This document shows, piece by piece, positions 60,073 through 64,000 of a stretch of 64,000 nucleotides of DNA. The DNA comes from Apostichopus japonicus (taxonomy: Eukaryota; Echinodermata; Holothuroidea; Aspidochirotida; Stichopodidae). The notes below the pieces were generated by a model, which had not been told where the DNA came from, searched no databases, and saw only the letters and a program-made list of their open reading frames with translations. The DNA lies in NCBI RefSeq assembly GCF_037975245.1, contig NC_092582.1, forward strand, positions 1,200,001 to 1,264,000, in the 5' to 3' direction. The translations under genes were made by a program, and so were the position numbers. Every line of letters starts with the position of its first letter. Within the stretch, counting starts at the first letter, position 1.

Positions 60073-62189
60073 GTAAAGTATTGTAGTCTGACCCTGTGAC
60101 ACCCTTTTGTTTATGATTATTTACTCATATTGTGTACCCCCATGTTACCAATACCTACAAATTGTGTATGTATGATGTTGATAAACCTATCTAGAGTGTA
60201 CTCTCAGTCCCCTCACCTTTCTTGAAGGTCATCATTACAGCTTCCAAATATGCTATAAATTATCAAATATTGGTCACTCATGCTCAAAGCAACAAACACA
60301 ACCACTGTACTGCAGCTGTCCTCAACTCATTTTCCATTTTTCATAGATATGGTTGATGTTATTATAGAAAGATGAACTATTTTGAGATGCCTGCAATTAT
60401 TTGGATGGTCACAACCTGCATGGAAGCACTTTTAAAACAGCTCAGTAAATTTTGAAGTTGTGATAGTATTGTCTATCTTTTATTTCATTTAAATGTACCA
60501 TAACTCTTTTTAATTTTGAGGTTTTTATCCTTTATCAGGATGGATGTCAGATGTATTGTCTAGCCCTTAAATTACTTTAGTTTTAACCTGTCTACCCCAC
60601 GTCCTTCCTGAAATATTTTTGGTGGTTTCATTTTTGATTGTTTATTGCTTTAAGTTTTATTTTAACCCTTTTTGTAAACTCTTAACAGATATTCTGTATG
60701 CTTGTAAACTGGTCACAGTTATCTGCTTGATTGTGTGAGCTGCTGCCTATTTACCCATTAATTGTTCTGTACAGCCCTACCCTTCTTTGATGTTACACAT
60801 TGCACAAAGCTCAACTGGCTTTAATTATATGGCTGACTTTGACCCTGGAGTGTTATAAAATAATGAAATAGTACGTTACTATTCAAAGGTATTTAGTGCA
60901 ACCAAGCAAGTTGTGCTTAAGGATTGGTGATTATATGTTATACATAGCATGTAGTATGTTGATGCCTAGACAAAAGTAATAGTATAATATCTTACCTCTA
61001 TTGCTTCAAACTGAGCAGGCCAGTTAATGCCATTTGATATTCTATGCATTTTTGGTAATTATATGCATTTTTTATAACTAAATGTATAATTATAAGTTTA
61101 AGAATGAAGGGTGGGGCAAGTCAGACAACTGTTCTGGGGTGTTGAATATGTTCTCTAGCCCTGGCCCTGATGCTGGGCACCTTGCACTGATGATAATATG
61201 TTACTAAATTAGAATGATGTTAAACAATGATCCACTGATACCCTGAAGGCACAGGGACCTGGGCAGGAGTTTGACAAATACCAACTTTCAATTCATGATA
61301 AAGGGAGTACTCCACACATGAATGGTATATAAGTTGTATCATGGCCTTTCTGATAAGTTCTCAGTTGTATGAGTCATCTAGGACAAAATCAGCTGGATCT
61401 TGCCTTTGCTATGATCACAGTCCTCATGGAGTGCTGCCTGCTGGTAATCTGTCACTGTTACATTCCATAACAAAGTCATGGATTGAATCATCTATCTTTG
61501 ATAGACACTATAAATAGACAGGTTACAAATGCATTCTTAATAGGCTGCTGATGATTAAGAGGTTGCTATAGTGACAAAAATACTACAGTAGATCAATGTA
61601 GCTGTTTATTGAAAGGATGATTTTAGTTACAATATTAACAAGAACTGTTTTTTGATGTAAGCCTATTTATAAATATTTTATATTTATACTGGTTTAAAAT
61701 AAATCTAAATCGAATACTACAGTAGATCTGTGTAACTGTTTGTTGAAAGGATGAATTTAGTTACAATATTAATACTACAGTAGATCTCATCAATTACAGT
61801 GCCTGGACTACTCAGTCTAAAACTTTGTAAAAACAATAGCTTAAAATCAACATTTAGGCCTGTACAGAAAGATGTAGATCATCATCAACTTAGGACTTTA
61901 TGTGCATTTCAAAGGGTTAACATATAATTTAAAGGTGAATATCATACAACTTAGAGAACCTTTAGAAATAAAATTAACATTAATTCTCTATTTGTATTTT
62001 CTTCTTGGACTATGACATATCAAGATTGACATTCTTCCTGGATTCTTCCTTTTATTGTCAGGTCAAAGTTTCCTTAAAGTATGAGAGAAGTTCTGCTAAT
62101 GGTCATCTATTGAGGACTTCATCATACTGAAACATTTAGTTACCTAAATTCTTCTTAAATTGTCCCATTGTCTAGGTTTAGAATTTAAT

Positions 62190-63980
62190 TTAGTTTCTTG
62201 GTAGTATGCAAGACAGGAAATAAGTCAGTATCATTGTTTGTCAATACTCAAACCAGTTAGTATCGGGATATCATGCAAGACAGGAAATAAGTCAGTGTCA
62301 TTGTTTGTCAATACACAAGCCAGTTAGTTTCTTGGGAGCATGCAATTTAGACAGGAAATAAGTCAGTATCATTGTTTGTCAATACCCAACCAGTTAGTAT
62401 TGGGATATCATGCAAGACAGGAAATAAGTCAGTATCATTGTTTATCAATACCCAAACCAGTTAGTATTTGGATATCATGCAAGACAGGAAATAAGTCAGT
62501 GTCATTGTTTGTCGATACCAAAACCAGTTAGTTTCGGGATATTATGAGAGACAGAGAATAAGTCAGTATCATTGTTTGTCAATACCCAAGCCAGTTAGTT
62601 TCGGGATATCATGCAATTAAGACAGGAAATAAGTCAGTATCATTGTTTGTCAATACCCAAACCAGTTAGTTTCGGATATCATGCAAGTTAGTTTGGGGAT
62701 ATCATGCAAGACAGGAAATAAGTCAGTATCATTGTTTGTCAATACCCAAGCCAGTTAGTTTCGGGATATCATGCAAGACAGGAAATAAGTCAGTATCATT
62801 GTTTGTCAATACCCAAACCAGTTAGTTCCAGATATCATGCAAGTTAGTTTGGGGATATCATGCAAGACAGGAAATAAGCCAGTATCATTGTTTGTCAATA
62901 CCCAAGCCAGTTAGTTTCGGGATATCATGCAATTAAGACAGGAAATAAGTCAGTATCATTGTTTGTCAATATCCAAGCCAGTTAGTTTTGAGATATCATA
63001 CAAGACAGGAAGTAAGTCAGTATCATTATTTGTCAATACCCAAGCCAGTTAGTTTGGGGATATCATGCAAGACAGGATATAAGTAAGTATCATTGTTCTT
63101 CAATACCCATACCAGTAAGTTCCGGATATCATGCAAGACGGGAAATAAGTCAGTACTTATCATTGTTTGTCAATACCCAAGCCAGTTAGTTTCGGAATAT
63201 CAAGCCAGTTAGTTTGAGGATATCATGCAAGACAGGAAATAAGTCAGTGTCATTGTTTGTCGATACCAAAACCAGTTAGTTTCGGGATATTATGAGAGAC
63301 AGAGAATAAGTCAGTATCATTGTTTGTCAATACCCAAGCCAGTTAGTTTCGGGATATCATGCAATTAAGACAGGAAATAAGTCAGTATCATTGTTTGTCA
63401 ATACCCAAACCAGTTAGTTTCGGATATCATGCAAGTTAGTTTGGGGATATCATGCAAGACAGGAAATAAGTCAGTATCATTGGTCGTCAGTACCAAAACC
63501 AGTTAGTATTAGGGATATCATGCAAGACAGGAAATAAGTCTTTTTCATTTTTTGTCAATACCCGAACCAGTTAGTATCAGGATATCAAGCAAGACAGGAA
63601 ATAAGTCAGTATCGTTGTTTGTCAATATCAAAACCAGTTAGTATCGGGACATCATGCCAGACAGGAAATAAGTCGGTATCATTGTTTTGTCAATACCCAA
63701 ACCAGTTAGTTTCGGATATCATGCAAGTTAGTTTGGGGATATCATGCAAGACAGGAAATAAGTCAGTATCATTGTTTGTCAATACCCAAACCAGTTAGTT
63801 CGGGATATCATGCAAGACAGGAAATAAGTCAGTATCATTGTTTGTCAATACCCAAACCAGTTCCAGATATCATGCAAGTTAGTTTGGGGATATCATGCAA
63901 GACAGGAAATAAGTCAGTATCATTGTTTGTCAATACCCAAACCAGTTAGTTTCGGGATATCATGCAAGACAGGAAATAAG
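62190..63980. repeat. ~66-bp satellite array, about 25 units
   Basis: Units follow CAAGACAGGAAATAAGTCAG, then TATCATTGTTTGTCAATACC, then AACCAGTTAGTTTCGGGATA and TCATG. A longer variant (~90 bp) adds CAAGTTAGTTTGGGGATATC and recurs several times, giving higher-order structure. The array ends about 20 bases before the window edge. It is probably within the EVI5 intron. Confidence 0.95.
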
Positions 63981-64000
63981 TTAGAAGTCCTACAATTTGG

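Larger units (their letters stand above)
52763..62189 (+). other. Long EVI5 intron or introns, no firm exon
   Basis: About 9.4 kb after exon 10 with no confidently recognised exon. It contains a ~57-bp repeat (57316-57520), a G-run near 53691, C-rich sequence near 57780, and a ~165-bp spaced duplication around 61570-61770 (ACTACAGTAGATC, then GTTACAATATTAA). The rest of the EVI5 coiled coil must lie further right. Confidence 0.55.

Overview
Eukaryotic nuclear DNA, AT-rich, with two long multi-exon genes on the + strand, many GT-AG introns, dense non-autonomous DNA transposons and many minisatellites. Abundant AGGCCTA words, the intron sizes and deuterostome-like proteins suggest a marine invertebrate, perhaps an echinoderm such as a sea cucumber. 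The species is inferred, not proven.

Left gene (301-14677): the 3' part of a SNAPC4 orthologue, the Myb-repeat subunit of the snRNA-activating protein complex. Nine exons join in frame (about 1759 codons plus stop). The first five carry Myb repeats; the last is a 4.2-kb coding exon. The 5' end lies outside the window. The intron after exon 5 holds a composite mobile-element insertion.

Intergenic (about 14.7-27.5 kb): probable 3' UTR, short tandem duplications, then a nested transposon island (about 17.8-23.1 kb). Several insertions there can be delimited by terminal inverted repeats and 8-bp target duplications. An AGGCCTA-rich stretch follows, then a second copy of a 'GCGTCC' repeat also present in SNAPC4.

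Right gene (27513 to beyond 52762): EVI5, a TBC-domain Rab GTPase-activating protein. Ten exons join in frame (481 codons) and give the N-terminus, the complete TBC domain with both catalytic fingers, and the start of the coiled coil. The remaining coiled-coil exons appear to lie to the right of the window. Introns hold transposons, a Harbinger-type MITE, a purine-rich minisatellite and smaller arrays. The window ends in a large satellite (62190-63980).

The most unusual signal is that several tandem repeats copy splice junctions. A 36-bp minisatellite in SNAPC4 repeats the 3' end of an exon with its 5' splice site about 26 times. A second minisatellite two introns later repeats the 3' splice site and first bases of another exon about 22 times. 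In EVI5 a 116-bp duplication copies the acceptor and start of a TBC exon. Together these give long series of decoy donors and acceptors beside real exons. The two genes have no evident functional link.
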